NCBI GenBank assembly: GCA_034336665.1
Contig: CM067568.1
Coordinates: 12,128,483-12,192,482, forward strand
DNA: 64,000 bases
Source: Luscinia megarhynchos
Lineage: Eukaryota; Chordata; Aves; Passeriformes; Turdidae
Direction: 5' to 3'
A program made the translations under genes and the position numbers. The notes beneath the pieces were generated by a model. That model was not told the origin of the DNA. It did not search any database and saw only the letters and a program-made list of their open reading frames with translations. Each line of letters starts with the position of its first letter. The first letter of the stretch is position 1. Shown piece by piece: positions 1 to 14,600 of this stretch.

Positions 1-1589
1 ACAGAAGAGCTCTGCATAGCTCAATAAAAGTGACTTTATCCGAGTGCTTTTGAGAGCTCTGTGTTTGCTCTAGCCATGTTGAATAAAATGGGAAAAATCT
101 AATTTTGTATGTAAAAGTAGAATGCTTTCCAAAGGAAAATAAATGAGGGGGCGGGTGAGCCAGTAACCTTAGCATAAAGCAACTCATGCATTATTAATCT
201 AATTTCCTATAAAGTTTGAACAAAAAGCATGTTGAAACATTACTCTGTGTTCCTTGTTAGGCTGTGTTCATAATGCCCTCTCCCACTTTATGTAATATAT
301 TCTTCAGCCTAAATAAGATATTCTTGAAGCCTCAGGATTTTCATGCCTTCAAAGATCTCTGTTTTATTTCTAAATATTATAGATTTTGATGCACAAGAGG
401 CTTTAAGTTTGGTACCTCAAAGGCTGTTCACCCTTTTAGGTAACCCCCAAGTTGGCTTTCATATTTGCTTATTACCCGAAATTCTTCACAAGAAGCTTCA
501 GCCTGTTTTACAATTAGAGGCTTTGATCATATTTACTGTAGCTACGTAAAATATTTCTGCATGAATGTTACATGAGTTCAATTTCCGTATCAGACGAGGA
601 GCTTACCTGATATCGAGTGTCTATGTGCATCTTTTTCTAACATAATTATTAAACCTAAACATTGCCCTTCTCCTCAGCAACCACAGGCAAGAGGGAGCTG
701 CTCCTGTGAGCTATCCCAGTTTGCTCACAAGTTGCAGAGCTGGACCCCAAGACTCTGGGCTCAGATGTTGCAGTATTTCCATTTCTAAATAATCAAGAAT
801 TTTTGTGGTTGTAGCTTTTTTTTTTATTTTAGGTATACCACGTGTCTGGAGCTGTATGAAAGTTTTTTCAAATATACATGGGCTTTAATCTCTGGTGCTG
901 TGAGTGGCAGAACATACTGACCAACACACCCATGAACAGCTTTGGTTATGCTGTGCTCAATCACAGCACATGATTTGTTAAAAACATGCCATGGTGCATG
1001 CCAGTTTCCAATTCCTCCTTTTAGCATGCTCTAAAAAGTTTTGTTAAACTTAGGTTTATTTGCTTGTTCAGGATAAAATTCAGAAGAAATTCCTTGAGAA
1101 ACACTGAGGTATGGTGAATTTATCTCTGTGTTTTTACTTTTTTTACATGAGAAAATTACTGGATGCACAATGTACCACATAAAGCACAGTTCTGGCATAG
1201 ATATCCTCTGAGATCATTGTGCCCTTTTTTGTAAGAGATAGACTTGACCAAAACTTTAATTGATTCCTGCTTTAAAATTCCATAAGCAGTACTTCAATGA
1301 CAGCTCCTAAAAGCCCAAATTTTTTTTCTTTATTTTTTTATTATCTTTTGTTCATTCTGTCTTCCTGAATTATAAGATGCAAGTTAGTTTTTGAAACTGC
1401 AATAACTGATAGGCTACATCATGAACTTTATGGAGCTAAAAATTTTGGAGCTACTTAGTCTGTGTCATTTGGAAGTGTACTGAATTTGATTGGAATATCA
1501 AACCCAAGTGATGCACTGTGCAATTTCTCACCACCCACCTGCAATGCTAAGCAATCTCTGGCCAGCTTTCCTTCTAGGACATACACTGA
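1..1589. other. non-coding AT-rich DNA, no feature recognised
   Basis: I read both strands and found no coding-like frame, RNA gene or recognisable repeat. There are short T-runs near 810-830 and 1320-1340, and a small inverted repeat (TGCTGTG, 6-nt loop, CACAGCA) near 950-970. Open frames here are under 90 codons and overlap in several frames, as expected by chance. Confidence 0.6.
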
Positions 1590-1820
1590 CCATGGCACCA
1601 CATGGAATATCCCCCTGGCCAGCTTGGCTGTCCCAGCTGTGCCCCCTCCCAGCTCCTTGTGCCCCTCATCCTCCTCACTGGCATGAGCTGAAAAGTCCTA
1701 GTGTAAGCAGCAACTCAAACCTCAGTGTGTTATCAACATTACTGCTACCCTAAATCCAAAACTCAGCCTTCCCAGCTACTGGAAGAAAAGTAACTGTGTC
1801 CCAGGTGAAGCAAGGACGCA
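1590..1820 (-). mobile_element. avian endogenous-retrovirus LTR fragment
   Basis: This stretch runs collinearly with an LTR I know from bird genomes, read in antisense. Recognisable pieces in order are the GGAATATCCC block near 1603, the C-rich CCCCTCCCAGCTCCTTGTG block near 1640, the GTGTTATCAACA block near 1725, the AAATCCAAAAC block near 1751, and the start of the LTR, whose antisense reads CTGTGTCCCAG near 1795. If the family orientation is right, the LTR begins near 1820 and is truncated near 1590, so promoter, R and U5 are missing. No retroviral gene is attached. It is slightly GC-richer than its surroundings. The class (ERVL-like) is from memory; the repeat identity is fairly secure and the exact family is not. 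Confidence 0.65.
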
Positions 1821-4800
1821 GTACTGGGATTTTAATGTTTACCTTTGAATCTCAAAAATGCAATAGATTTTCAACACTGGCAAATTACTTATCAGAAGGC
1901 AGAATCTTTCAATTTCCTTAATTTTCATGTGATTTTCTCACATCAGTCCTTTCAGTGACTTTACCATGTCCTTCTTTATATGTTATACTTCAGGAGTGAA
2001 CAAGTCTAGCCTTAAATTTGATCTCATCCTCATTCCTAGGACTGATATTCTCATCTATTTTTTTGCCAATTAGTTTGGTTTTTTTTAAATGCAGCTTCTA
2101 CAGAGCATTCCTCCCCATCTCCTACACTGTATCTTGTAACCAGATTCAATCATTCAATTTGGAATTCTCCCAGAAGCAGATGACATTGGTCTTCTGTATC
2201 ATAGGATTCTTGCTCATATTACTGGTCATATTTCTCTTATGAGAAGCCTTCTGATTAATTCTTCTCATTAGTCAGCTTGGTAAACAAATTACTGCAGGAA
2301 GCTTAAAAGCTTGGGTTGAAAGCCAGAAGAGAAGAAAAAGATATCTTGTTTGCAAGTCACTATTTTCCCTTGGAAATATCTGCTCTTCTATCAGGTTGTC
2401 ATTTGAGGCTGCTAGAAGTTTTTATTACTCAGGGTTAATTGCCTCTGGCACAATAATCTCAGATTTCTCTGGAGAATTACTGATAGCACACATTTTCCTT
2501 CTGAAATAAAATTACTTTCCTGTCATAAGATATGTGTCAACTTTTTTAGCACTTCTTTAAAAAAAGTAGGATAAATGGCATTAGGACCAGTATTCTTCTG
2601 CCTCCTAGTTCTGTTTTTTCAGCTCTCCGAAGGATATTTTTTCTGTTTCTGGGTAAAACGTCTCCAGTTTGACATGCCAGTGGAAACTGTCGTACATTAG
2701 TCCAATAAATAGAACTAGTTGCTTTCCTGGGTGACTTCAGCTTGTACATGTATGTGAACACTGCACTGCAAAAAAGCTTTGGATTGATTTTAATTCATCT
2801 GTTTGTACAGTTCAGACATAGATCACCTTTCTGGATAGTCAGATAACCAGGAGTGCTTTTTAGCTAAATGTCTCTATCCTATAGTGCCTTTCTTGCAGTG
2901 CATTAGGTCACTGAAAGCCTCCTGGAAGTAGAAATCCATAGCCCTGTGCAACTGCTTGCAAATCTTCCCAAATAGTGTATCTTAAATATATGACTGTAAT
3001 GTGGCAGGTAAGGATAATACATCAGTGCAAGCAATTTTTGTTTAGGAAACACTCTTCCTGAAAGGTGATATTTTTGTCAGCTAGTGACCCTTCCATCGGT
3101 TGGGATGTAATTCTGGAATTTCTGTTTCTGTGCTCCTGCAGGGGAAGGAGATGTGAGGCTATCAGGATCCCAGGGCTGGCAGCAGTGAGGAGGATCCATC
3201 TTTTGATTGACTGTGGCTCCTGCCAGAGCCCTGTGCCCCCAATTCCAGAGCATGTGGAGGGCAGGATAGAGTTGTCACTGACATCCCCATCACATTTGCA
3301 ATTAGTAAGCATGCTTCTTGTGCGTTCCAATGATTTAGGAATGGGAAAATATATTTTGCCTTTGAACAAAAGCCACTGAAGATTTTCTGAAAAATGCTTG
3401 ATTGGAAGTGTGACAAATTGAAGACATTTGGAATTTTTCCAAAGAGATTTTCAGATGTTGGGCAGATGTTATTGTTTGCTGACCTAGGACTTTGCAGAAT
3501 GACAGAAAATAATTTGATGCTCTAACAAAGCATTGATTACACACACTAAATAGCCCTGGTAGAGCATTTCCCTTATGGCTTGCACTTCCAGGGTTATGGT
3601 TAAACGAGCACCCCATGTCATCAAACATACAGAAGGTGCCTTTGCCACTCTGAGGGGATGATCCCAGCATTTAAATAATGATTTACTGATGCTTTTATTA
3701 GAACAATTATTGGTTATTTCAGACTTGAAATGGGCAGATTAAGCTCTGTGAACCTCACAGCTGAAACCTCACAACACTGGCAATTTTCAGTGATTAAAGT
3801 AATTTACTTTATCTATAAAATGTAAAGATATTTCATAATAGCCATACAGCAAGTACAGGGAGGTGTAGCTTTCCTGGAGATAATCAGACCTCTGGGGATA
3901 AAGGGTCCTGGCTGCACCTCATGCATTGCAAGACCCAGAGGGCTTTATTATCTGATGATTACCACACCCCCATTTCCATGTCTTTTTGCTTAATTAATCA
4001 CAGTAACATTATTGCCCAACTTCAGACAACAAAAATAATGAGAGGGGCTTTAAAAGATTCAAGACTAGAGGAAAAACAAGAGATCCCATAGGAAACTACC
4101 CATAGTGAAACTGAGGTTTACAAATCACTGAAATCTATTAAAAATGATGCTTACATTTTGTAAAGTGCCTTCTTTAATATAAATATAATTATGTTTTAAA
4201 TATTGTAAATGTATATATACCATATAAAACATATACTTGTTTTGATCAGAGGAGATGAGGTTTTCTTTTTAAGACAAAAAACCCCTATAAAATATTGCAG
4301 CCATACCATGGGAGGTTATAGCCATTTGCAGTATTTTGGGAAAGCTTGCCATATCCATATCGTGTTGTGCTTTTTTTTGGTCTAAGTACAGTCTAATGTA
4401 CATTTTTATGGCTTTTCCTTTCTAAGTGAACAAATAATCATACAGTTTACAGACAAATACAGACTAAAAGCTTCAGGTATTACACGTCAGAACTGACTTC
4501 TGAAGAAGCTCATATGGTTAAACTTTTAATATATTCTAATAATCTCTCCTTTTAGTATATCCTTCTCTCCCACACTTGACACTTGTTCTTACTGTGCCTC
4601 GATATAATTATCTGTATAACTGGTGCCTGATTTTTAAAAAAAGTGGAGTGGAACATAATAAGGTTTTGTGTTATGCCCTTCCTTACACTTAGTAACATTA
4701 GACTGTGGGCAGAAATCTTTTACTGTAGCTCCAGTCCTATCAGAGAAGGTTTTATCTAAAGCTGCACAGCTCTGATTTCCTCTTGACTCTGCATTTTAGA

Positions 4801-7513
4801 AACTCATTGCTTTTCATAGGACTCACCAAATATTTATTGTCTATAAGTCAATATATAGCAGATCTGCACAGGACAGCCACTGTAGCTGTATGTTTTCTGA
4901 AATGGAGGCTCATAAGGTAAGTTTTGTTTCAGTCATTGATGTCTGAGGTACAGGTAGTCTAAAGTGTAGGACAAAATGAATTTTCAAATGGTATTTTCAC
5001 CTTTTCATTTAAACATCAGTTTGTTTAGGTGTGTATGTGTGGGTGGCCAGCTCCTGGAGATTGGACCATGTCCTGCCTCATTGGGACAAGCAGCTGACTG
5101 AGATTTGGGGGTCAGAGGAAGGCTAGATTATTTCTGATAACCACTCTTGTTTTCCACTAATTTTAAGTGGAGGAAGAGCAGACTGTTTTGTGACTCACTG
5201 TGATAATATTCACTGCTTTTATTTCATGGTGGCAAAACTGGTCTGTAATGCCATCAGTGGAAGAATGTATAAAGAGATCAGAACATTTCTGTGTGTGTAC
5301 TGCAGCAATACCTCTTTCTTTAAAATCCTCTCATACAGTGTACTTAGAACTTCTGACCAATGTGTTTGAGTTGTACTCAATTTATCTTCTTGGAGAGAAA
5401 CAGAAGCCAAACTTCATTAGGGCAGTTCTCAGAATGTGCACCTGTAGGGTCTAAGATTCCTCTGTGAGAGACAGTTTCCTAATTTAAGAATATTTCTTTT
5501 TTTTTTTTTTTTGGTGTCAAAGATCTCAGTTGTGGAAACATCAGATAAATAACAGAGCAAGTATTTGATATCTAATTCAAGTTGAGATACCCCTTACTCT
5601 TCTCTATTCATTATCTGATTGACAGTAAGGGGAAGATTTTGGCTCTGAAACGTGGTCTATGACATAATAACACTTTCACAGGGCAATGTGTTTATGATTG
5701 TCTTAAGCTTTGTAATCATGCCTTTAAGTCATGAAAAGCAACATGAACCAGGTAAGACAAAATAAAGGTCCAGCCGTGAAGAACTGTAAGTGCTCCACCA
5801 AATCCTCTAACATTTACATACACTGAATTCCATTTTATAACTCTATCTCAAATCTAGATTTCTGTAAGCATCTACAGGAAAAGATAAATGGAGAAAATAA
5901 TCAACTCAAACACACCTGTTTGAACCAATAGCTTTTAGTCTTGCAGATAAAAGAAAAAACTCCACATTGCATACTAATAATGTTCTCAGAAGCTCTAAGG
6001 TGTGCTGTGGAAAGCATGAAATACTTTGGAAGACACTCACTTTAGGTATCAAATGGATTCCAGTGAAAAATACTGGTTCAGTCATTGAAAAAAAAAACCA
6101 TTAAAAAAAGGGGAAAAATCCAAAATATAACAGCAGGAATAACCAAATAAAAACAAAAATAAGAGGAAGGGAGAAATTACAGTTTTGAGAAATACACATC
6201 TGGCATTTTCAATGTTAAATTCTTGTACCATCCCCATTTCAGTGTCTTTCTATTTGCTTTAATTTCTGGCTTAATACTTTGCAGTTATGTTAATGTTTAT
6301 TTTGAAATTTACTGCCACCCAACTCTAGCACAAAATCACTCTTCTTTTTTTTCTTTTCCATTATTTCTGCACCAAAATATTAATTTTGAAATGTGATTTT
6401 AAAAAAATTTAATATATTTAAGCAGATTTTTAGTGCACTTTTCAAGCAGCAAAATTGTTGGTCCTGCACTGTCAGCCAGTGCTCTCTTAATGATATAATG
6501 CATTTTTTAATTTTTATATGGATTTTTTTTTCTGAAGTGATTGTTGAGCTGATGTTGAATATATTGGGCATTTTCTAAAACTCCACTTTCATGGTCTCAA
6601 ATGTTTACTTTTTATTCCCAAACTGTCATGTATAAGATGCTCATTTAAAACCAGAGTAGAATGTGTACCACAGCTACAGGTTCTGTAGTCACTCCCAACA
6701 CCTAGACACTGCCTCTGGAATTCTTTCAAGGAAAATGATTCATCCTGACATTTGGCTACATGTGGAAGTGGATGCAGATTGTTTTTCTTAGCAATCTGTG
6801 TCTATAGCAAACACAGCAGACTGAGCCACAAGTCAATATTCTGGGAAGGCCACTGTGCTCCCTTCACCCTGCTGCCTGGAGTTCAATTTTATGGTTTAAT
6901 CAAGATGTGATAATAGACCAAATTCATGCAGGGGGCAGGAAATGGGTTCAGAAGTGGAAAATTGGTGGAATTTGTGGGGTGAGGGAAACAGGAAGAAAGT
7001 ATTTCTCCATGTAAATTTACAGTCATGGAACCTTTGTGAATGAAGCTCTTTCAGAAGTGTTAGTTGGGTATAAGCCATACACAGAACCAGAATGCCCTGA
7101 TCCTCTTTTTTGTCTCTGAATATAATTTATAGACCCAAATGTCCACTTTCAATTTGATGATTTAAAGCCTAGTATCAGAAAGCAGAGCAATGGATAGGAA
7201 TTCATGCAATCACTGCTGCTGCACCCATTTACAAAAGACAGAACCATGAAAGAGAGATGCAAATTGTCCCTAATTATACTTTTAGATGGTTACTTAAATA
7301 CCTGTCTCTTTCACACTACAGGCACAAAGTTAGTATACCTCAGATATGCTAATAAAAACAAATGTCTGTGGTTTCTGGCAAAATAAAAGCTCCAGTAGTT
7401 TGCTGTGTGGGCTCTATGCAACTGTTAGGCAATATCATGGTGCTGACTGAGACAAGCTTGGGTAAAGCTGCTACAGCATGAAGACTAAGGCTCTTTTATA
7501 TTCTTTGATTTTT
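1821..7513. other. non-coding DNA with simple tracts only
   Basis: No gene is supportable. A T16 run lies at 5497-5512. A 9-bp perfect inverted repeat (CCCCTTACT / AGTAAGGGG) lies at 5590-5598 and 5634-5642 with a long unpaired middle. Open frames on both strands near 3022-3670 (84 to 115 codons) overlap each other and carry no recognisable motif. Stretches near 4150-4220 and 6060-6160 are very AT-rich. Confidence 0.55.
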
Positions 7514-7538
7514 ATTTAAATGCTCCCTGCATTTAAAT
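7514..7538. repeat. perfect 10-bp inverted repeat with 5-nt loop
   Basis: ATTTAAATGC at 7514-7523 is followed by TCCCT and then its exact reverse complement at 7529-7538. It is AT-rich, and no longer stem extends outwards. It could be a dyad protein-binding site or chance. Confidence 0.7.
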
Positions 7539-8651
7539 TATTGTATTGCTAATTTTAGCTGATGTATTAATACATGTGTCTCAGCTATTTATGCATACAA
7601 TGTGAAGCCCAAGTGAGATAGCAAACAGGGGGTATGATTCTGCAAGTCTGGAACATGTACTGTTTCTTCTCTGTAGTGGGTTTGTTCACAGGACTCAATA
7701 GGATTTGTGAAGCATTTACATTATCAACAGTGAGTTTAGACATATCTCTACAGAATTAATTCATGGTGATGGTTAATGAGAGCCTGAAATTCTCTCTGCC
7801 TTTAATTTCAGATGTTGTCACTTAAATCCAGGGTGACTTCTGCTCCTTACATACCTCCCTACTACTTTTATTAGCACTACTGAGAAAACAGTAACTCTCT
7901 GTAAATGGGGATAGAACCTGGCCCTGTGTGAATGAGAAATTAATTTGCATAAAGACTAACAGATACCAAGGGTGTGAGGATTACTGCCTTTTTGCTAACT
8001 GTTTCTGTAAAAGTACATAGGAAAATCATGCCTCTGAGTTCAGGGTATTCTGTCACCAATGTGTAACAAGTAGGGATTACTGAATTCAGGATAGTAGACT
8101 GAGTCTGAGCCTGTGCTCCTCTCACTCTCCAGAGACCTGAAAAAAATCAGAATTAAGTTTTCAGTTTTGATCTAACTTGTAATTGATCCTCCAGCAAAGA
8201 GAACTTACTTCTACAATATCATGCCTACGCTGTGTCTTTGATTCTATTCTTCTGAAAGTACTTTATTACACATTTCTCTTCCTAATCAGGCACTCATTTT
8301 GTGTATTCCACATGTGTCAGTCAAATCTCCACCTTCCTCAAACAAATCACAGATCAGATTAATTGTACTTGGCAATCAAACACTTTTTATCTTAATTATC
8401 TTACCATTAAACACAGTGGTCTGAGAGAAAGTTTGCCACCAGGTTTTAAACCTTTCTTGTATATTGCAGACTAATTCAGCCATCAAGGCTATTGCTATAA
8501 GGATTTTAATAATTTTTTATCAGTCTATTCAGCTCATAGATGAATATTATACCTTTAACCTCCCAGGCCTGATGTCCTTGGATAAGTAATAAAATGGATA
8601 GTGGGTAAAATTGGACTTTTTTACTGTCTTGATATGTGGCTGAGTTATGCT

Positions 8652-8699
8652 ACTATTGGTATGTAAGCACTCAGTGCTGCTTGTTTACATACCTATGGT
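8652..8699. repeat. imperfect hairpin, about 17 pairs
   Basis: GGTATGTAA at 8658-8666 pairs with TTACATACC at 8685-8693. The stem goes on inwards with one G-T pair and two more pairs, and outwards after one mismatch with five pairs (ACTAT / ATGGT, one wobble). The apical part can also fold as AGCAC-TCA-GTGCT. It is shorter than a usual pre-miRNA stem, so I call only the hairpin, not an RNA gene. Confidence 0.6.
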
Positions 8700-11600
8700 T
8701 ATTTACTTTAGTTTTCATATAGATATTTTTTATTAGTTTAACGAGGTGTGTCAACGTGTGCCAAACAATTATCCAGGCTTGGTTACTTTGCAAACTTTCT
8801 CACACCTTTTGTTAGACTGGGTAACACTTCTTTGATAATAATCAGAAGTGGATTCCTCATTTAGATTCTCATACAATGCACAGTCCTTTTCCAGTCCTCC
8901 CAATGTTAAAGAAACAGAAGGGAAATGACTTTTTAGAGGGTGAATGTATTTTGCTACTTCTGAGCAGAATATCTGTTGTCTTCTCCATTATCTTCTTATT
9001 GCTTAGAACTACTCATACAAGTTTAGGTTCATGTCACTCATAGAGATGAAGTTGTGGTCTTTCTGTGTTCATTTCAGCAGCCCTGCTCATACCCTAAAAG
9101 ACATTCAGGATTTAGCATTTTCTATAGTAAGTACAGAATAGATCCTGTGGCAGATGCACTTTACAGGAGCTTTGGAGTGCAGGTCTTTGGAAATAAACAA
9201 AGGTAGTTCCTCTCCCTGCCATGGATGGTTTTGGGTGATGCAGAAACTTAGCTCACTCTTGAGATGTCTGAACAGATAGCTAGGTTTGTAAAAGGTTTTT
9301 TCAAGCAAAGTAGCAAAACCTTTAGGCATGTCCTAAGTATTAGTAATATATATAAAAAAAGGAATCCACTCTGGACATTCTGAGTGCAGTAGGGGAGACA
9401 ATTTGGCAGGTGAGGCATTCTTTGGTGGAAGTGTGGAATGCTGAACTGCAATACTTAGCTGGGTCTCTGTGGGCCATCAAGAACACATAAAGACTGCCAA
9501 CATCTCTTATAGATCTTTTCACATATCCTATTACAATTCACAGTAAAGGGATCCTCTACCTGTCTTTCCTGAGGGGTCCAATTAAGGTAAGGATTTATTC
9601 AAGGCTCGTACAGACCTGGGGCTTGCACAGTGCAAATGTGAGAAGAACACGATGCTGCTTCCCTTTTATCTCAAGAGCACTCCCTGTGCAAGATCTCGTG
9701 CTAGCAGTTAATCTGAAAAAGGATTTTCTAGTTGGGAATTCTCCCATTCACTGCTTTGTAACTTGTTATACTTCACGTAATTATATAGAGAGGGAAATGA
9801 ACTTATTTCTTTCATCTCCTAATGGCTATCCAGACAAGTGTCCTCAGAACCTGCAAGGCATTTGAAGCAGGACACTTTGCATGTCAGATGAATTTTCCAA
9901 ATGCTGATATATAACTAGGATGTCCCTTTTGCCACCTCCTAAGAATAATTTATCCAGCTGTTCTTTCTGTATGCTGATGAGACAACTTTTTGGCTGTGGA
10001 CTTCATGAGATGCCAAAGGATGGAATTTATCCTAAAGTAACCCTGTGTATAAATGCCCACTCATCTCATGTTTTCCTCAAGGATGTCATTTTTTTCTTGT
10101 GCAGTTTTTGGTTGTGATTGTTCCAAAATACACCTGGCTGAACTACAGAAGCTACAAGGAAAATTTGCTGTGAGCAGCCCCTCAGTCTGTAGGATACATA
10201 AAATAGAGCTGTGACTGAACCTAAGCAGAGGTGGGATAGAGGTTCACACCAGAGCTGCCAGCTCTGAGCTGAGCACAAATAGGGTTTGAATTCTGGTCAT
10301 CCATTTGTAGCAAGCACAGAAGGCACAGAATTTCTCCTCAATTAAATATTGTCAAGCCTCCATGAGCATTAGAAGTTATGGATGACAGAGGTGGATGCTG
10401 GCTGGTAATGCAACACCATTTTGTTTCATTAAAAATAGGATAGTAATGGAAGAGTGAGCAACACCAGAATATTAAAAAAACACAGAGCGTACCAGGATGG
10501 AGAAACATAACTGAATTGTTGTGATAAAAAGAATTTATTTCCCCCAGTGAATATTCTACTAAAATGTAGAGTTTGCAGTTTTGGTTTTTTTCTGTCAGTT
10601 AAACACAGATTTATATAATTCTACTTACAATGCTTTTGTATTCACATCCTTATTTTTACATTGTTAGATTTAAAGAATGAAGAGAGAACTTTGCAATTTG
10701 CAATTAATGGCATTTGGTTTTATTAAAAGTAAGTAGAGAGCCATATCAATAAAGAATAGACATTAGGATTATGAAGAAAATCATCTGTCAAAATCCTAGC
10801 CTGTAAGCAGGCTCTGCTTGGAGGTTTTGTTGGTCATATTACCTTGGTTATTTAGGGAAAGACATATGATCTGCTCAAGGTAAATAGCTTGAAAGCATTT
10901 CCACCTGCAGCTGAATCTGTTTATGTGGTGTAGCTGGGGCTGCCTTGGGCCTTGAGGGCTCCTTGTAGAGCCTGAGGCAGTGTCTTACATAGCACAATGT
11001 TACTGCAGCAACTCATTAGTTACCCTGCAAGAACATTAGGATAAGCATATCCTAGTGAGGGGACTCTAATAAGGGAGCTGTCTGTACCATTAATTTACTG
11101 AGCACCAAGTTGTGCAGCTATTTTGAAAGACTTGAGCCTTCTTATACATTTTTCATTTCTGTAAGAGAAAATCTGGGGGAAAATAAGGTACTGCAGAGTG
11201 CAAATGCATTCAACCTGTTGGACTGAAGTGACTGGTCCTGGCAGCAGAAAATCCTTGGGCTGTACTTTGCACCCAGGTGTGGGCACCTGTGAGCCAAGGG
11301 AGGCCAGCAGGGATGCAGAGGGATGTCACCACACAGATATGGAGAGGTTGTTGGACATTAGATTTAATGGAATCAATTTTACACTGGCATTATAAATCAC
11401 AATAGACTTCCTTACCCTGCTCTGTAAATATGACTTGACACCACCATGATACTATGAACTGTTAATAAAATGCATGCTTTGCCTGCAGGTAGTATACCCA
11501 AGTAAAATTACCATGAAATCCATGTTTTGTGTAGACTTGTATTTGTAATTCAAGAAAGAATGTATTAAATTAGAAAGATGCACCTTTTGTCCTACATCTA

Positions 11601-14600
11601 GCTGGTTATATATGTTAATGATAATGAATTTTAAAAAAAACCAAAAAAACCCAACTCCTCTCTCATACCCAAAGTTAATTTTTAAAGTTCATCCTATTGC
11701 TAGCAAGTAAATACATGTAAAAAATATCCTCATGCTTCTCATGCTCACTTATTAGCTTTTCAGAAAAGCTTTTCTGTCTTTCTACTTCTGGCATTCTGGG
11801 GAAACTTCCACACTTGATGGTGTGACCATAATAAACGAAATGCAGTGGAGTCCTTTCCTAAGCCTATAGTTCCTGGGTGTTATGCTAAAGCATATGCTAA
11901 TAGAGTGTGTGAGCTTATTGGGAGTTCTTAAAAAATGCCATCTGCTACAATTTTTGCAGCTGAAAGTTATATTCAATCAGAGGTAAATTTTTATCTGCTC
12001 AGTCTAGTGCATGGAAATATATGCCTGGAATTAAAGTTTACCTAAGCTATGAGAAACCCTTTTTGCAAGCAGTTACTTTTGAAGGTTTAACCTAAGATTT
12101 CAAAGATGAGACTGATACTAGAAAGGAGCCTGATCTACATATGCAAGTCCACTTTAAAGTACTCTGTGGTTCATGAAAATGCCTCCTTTTCACTTGAATG
12201 CTTGGAAACAGTTTTTAAGTATGAAAACTAAATGAACTGAAGATCCACCCTATATTTTGCATCTGACTACTCAGTGAATCTATATTCCTCATCTGTAACA
12301 GATAGTGTTAATGCTTAAAATCAGCATGTCTGCTAAAACCCACCTCCTCAAAAATTATTTAAAGATTTAAAGCAATAGTAGATGGTAAAAAGCATGGCAG
12401 TTTCACCACTATCCAAATCAGACTTTCTGCATTAATTTTCTTATATTTAGATAAATTCTGTCAATAGATCTTTTTGATGCTTTTGGGGAAACTAAAACAA
12501 TTAGCTCAATTTGTCAATAAAAGCCAGAAATGAACTGGCTTTGCTGCTAATTTATTGAAAGAGAGAGACTTATCTATTCTTCCTTTTTAACAAACTTTGA
12601 CCACACTCGGTCTGGGGAGCTCCATACAAAAGATATACAGGGCTGGAAAAAAATAACTGATTAAATTTTAACCAGCTGCTGGGCAGATAGTTTGCCTGAG
12701 GCACTTTTGTCAGTTTCAAAGGGTCCTTTTATTAATTTTGCATTTTGTATTTTGTTAGTGGAAAGAGCTGGCTCTGTTGGGACTGCCAAAAGCTATAGGC
12801 AGCGAATCTTACAGCAGCAAAGAGGAAGCTGTAGAGCATGCCAAGTAGATTTAGCACACTGAGCACTCTAAATTACATTTGTTTTATCAGTTCTAAAAAT
12901 ATATTAACTTCAGGTGTAAGTTCTTTGAATAAAGCCTTAAAGCTAGTACATTCAGCTCCTCCTCTGTTTATATAAGGCTTTTACTTTGTCTATAAAAATA
13001 AACCACTGTAGTCTTTGCCACATGTAATTTAAATCCTTCCTTCCTATGATTGTTGGTGCATTCTTTGTTGGTCTGTTTTCTTATTAGCATTGAATTTATG
13101 TTCTTATTGAAAAAAAAAATATACTGTGAGTTTTATCTAGATCTTCCTCACTCTCCACAATATTCAGATGCAGCTTTTATAGCAGAAAGATTGATGTCTA
13201 AGTGGAGCCAATATTTAAATAAACATGTTCTGCTTTCATGTGAGTGGAGCCCAGCATCTGTATCAGCATGTGGAAAGTGCAGCATGTAGCATATTGCTCA
13301 GATAATTTGTGAACAGAAGTTAGAACTCAGGGGTTAAATGGAAAACACAAACCTCTCTTGTGATGCTGGGAATTTCACAAGTTCCACACAGGCAGCTTCA
13401 AACAGCATTAAACACAAAGGAAAAAAAAGTATACCCTCAGGCTAGAATTTGCAGGAGACTTACCTGCAGTAGAATGGAGCTAAAATTAAGCAGGAAGACA
13501 AAGCATTTGGGCTTACATTTAGAAAATTGAATGGCAAAGTATATAATTTTACAATGCATATCATACTGTTTTTCTAGTTTAATTGTATCTTTTAAGATAG
13601 TCTTTCTTTTCCCCAAAAAAATTCTTTAGCCCAAATCAATATATGATAGTGTTACTCCTACATTATTTAATGTGTTCTACGAGTGGTTTTTTTTGTGTGA
13701 TCCTGTGATGGCAAACCTCATTGGTATCACTTATACAGAAAGGAGCATGTTCTTGCTGTTCTGAAGGTAACAGTAAACCTGATGGTAGCAAAATTAACTT
13801 CACAAAAGAAAACTGAGCTCAGAACAATTAAAAACCAAATCATTTACGTCCATATCTTTTGCAATAAAATGTATTGTCAGGTTTTGAGTAGTATTTTTTA
13901 AAATTTGTGGTTTATACTCTGATTTACTGAAGTTTAACCAAAACAACAGGAAAACAGAAAACAACCTGGAAAACTTTAAATTGTATCAGGAAATCTTTAA
14001 ATTGTGCCAGTTCCTCCTTCTGTGATTAAATGAAGTTCTGTTCAGGGATGTACCAAGTAAGAAGAGAAAAAAGATGATTTGGGACTGCTGAGACTGTCAG
14101 CTCAGCCGTGCTGTGTGAGAACTTTGAAATTACTTATCTTTCAGGGTTCATCTGGAGGTCCAACTCTGGGCTTAAATAAATGCTTAGCTTATGAGATGCA
14201 GTGTTTCTGTGAAGCCCTTGTTTAAGTATTCTATAGAACTGGGGGCAGCTAACTGAGCATTTACATCGTGTTCACCACATGGAACGATGCTCGAGTTGGA
14301 AGTGGTGACTGGGAACACCAAGGGGGGCTTGGATTCTGGGTGGCATAAAACTACCACAGCACAGTCTCTGCTATGTAGGTAACAGCTAACTCCTATAAAA
14401 TTAGGCAGCAGAGTGGTTACAAGCCATACAAACTTGCTTTGTATTCAAATAGCTTCCTTCTTTGACTTTGTTACAATCCAGTACTTAAACAGACAATTTT
14501 ATCAATGCCATAACCTAAAGAAAAACAGAAGTCACTCCTTTGTTTCATTACTGCATGCTCTCTGTATTGCTTACAATGACAGACAGCAGTTGCTGATGAG

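Noticed and set aside
3022..3670. Frames of 84 to 115 codons on both strands
   Set aside because: Mutually overlapping on opposite strands with no domain, typical of chance frames in a slightly GC-richer patch.
5590..5642. 9-bp inverted repeat as a possible miRNA precursor
   Set aside because: The 35-nt middle does not pair, so no precursor-like stem exists.
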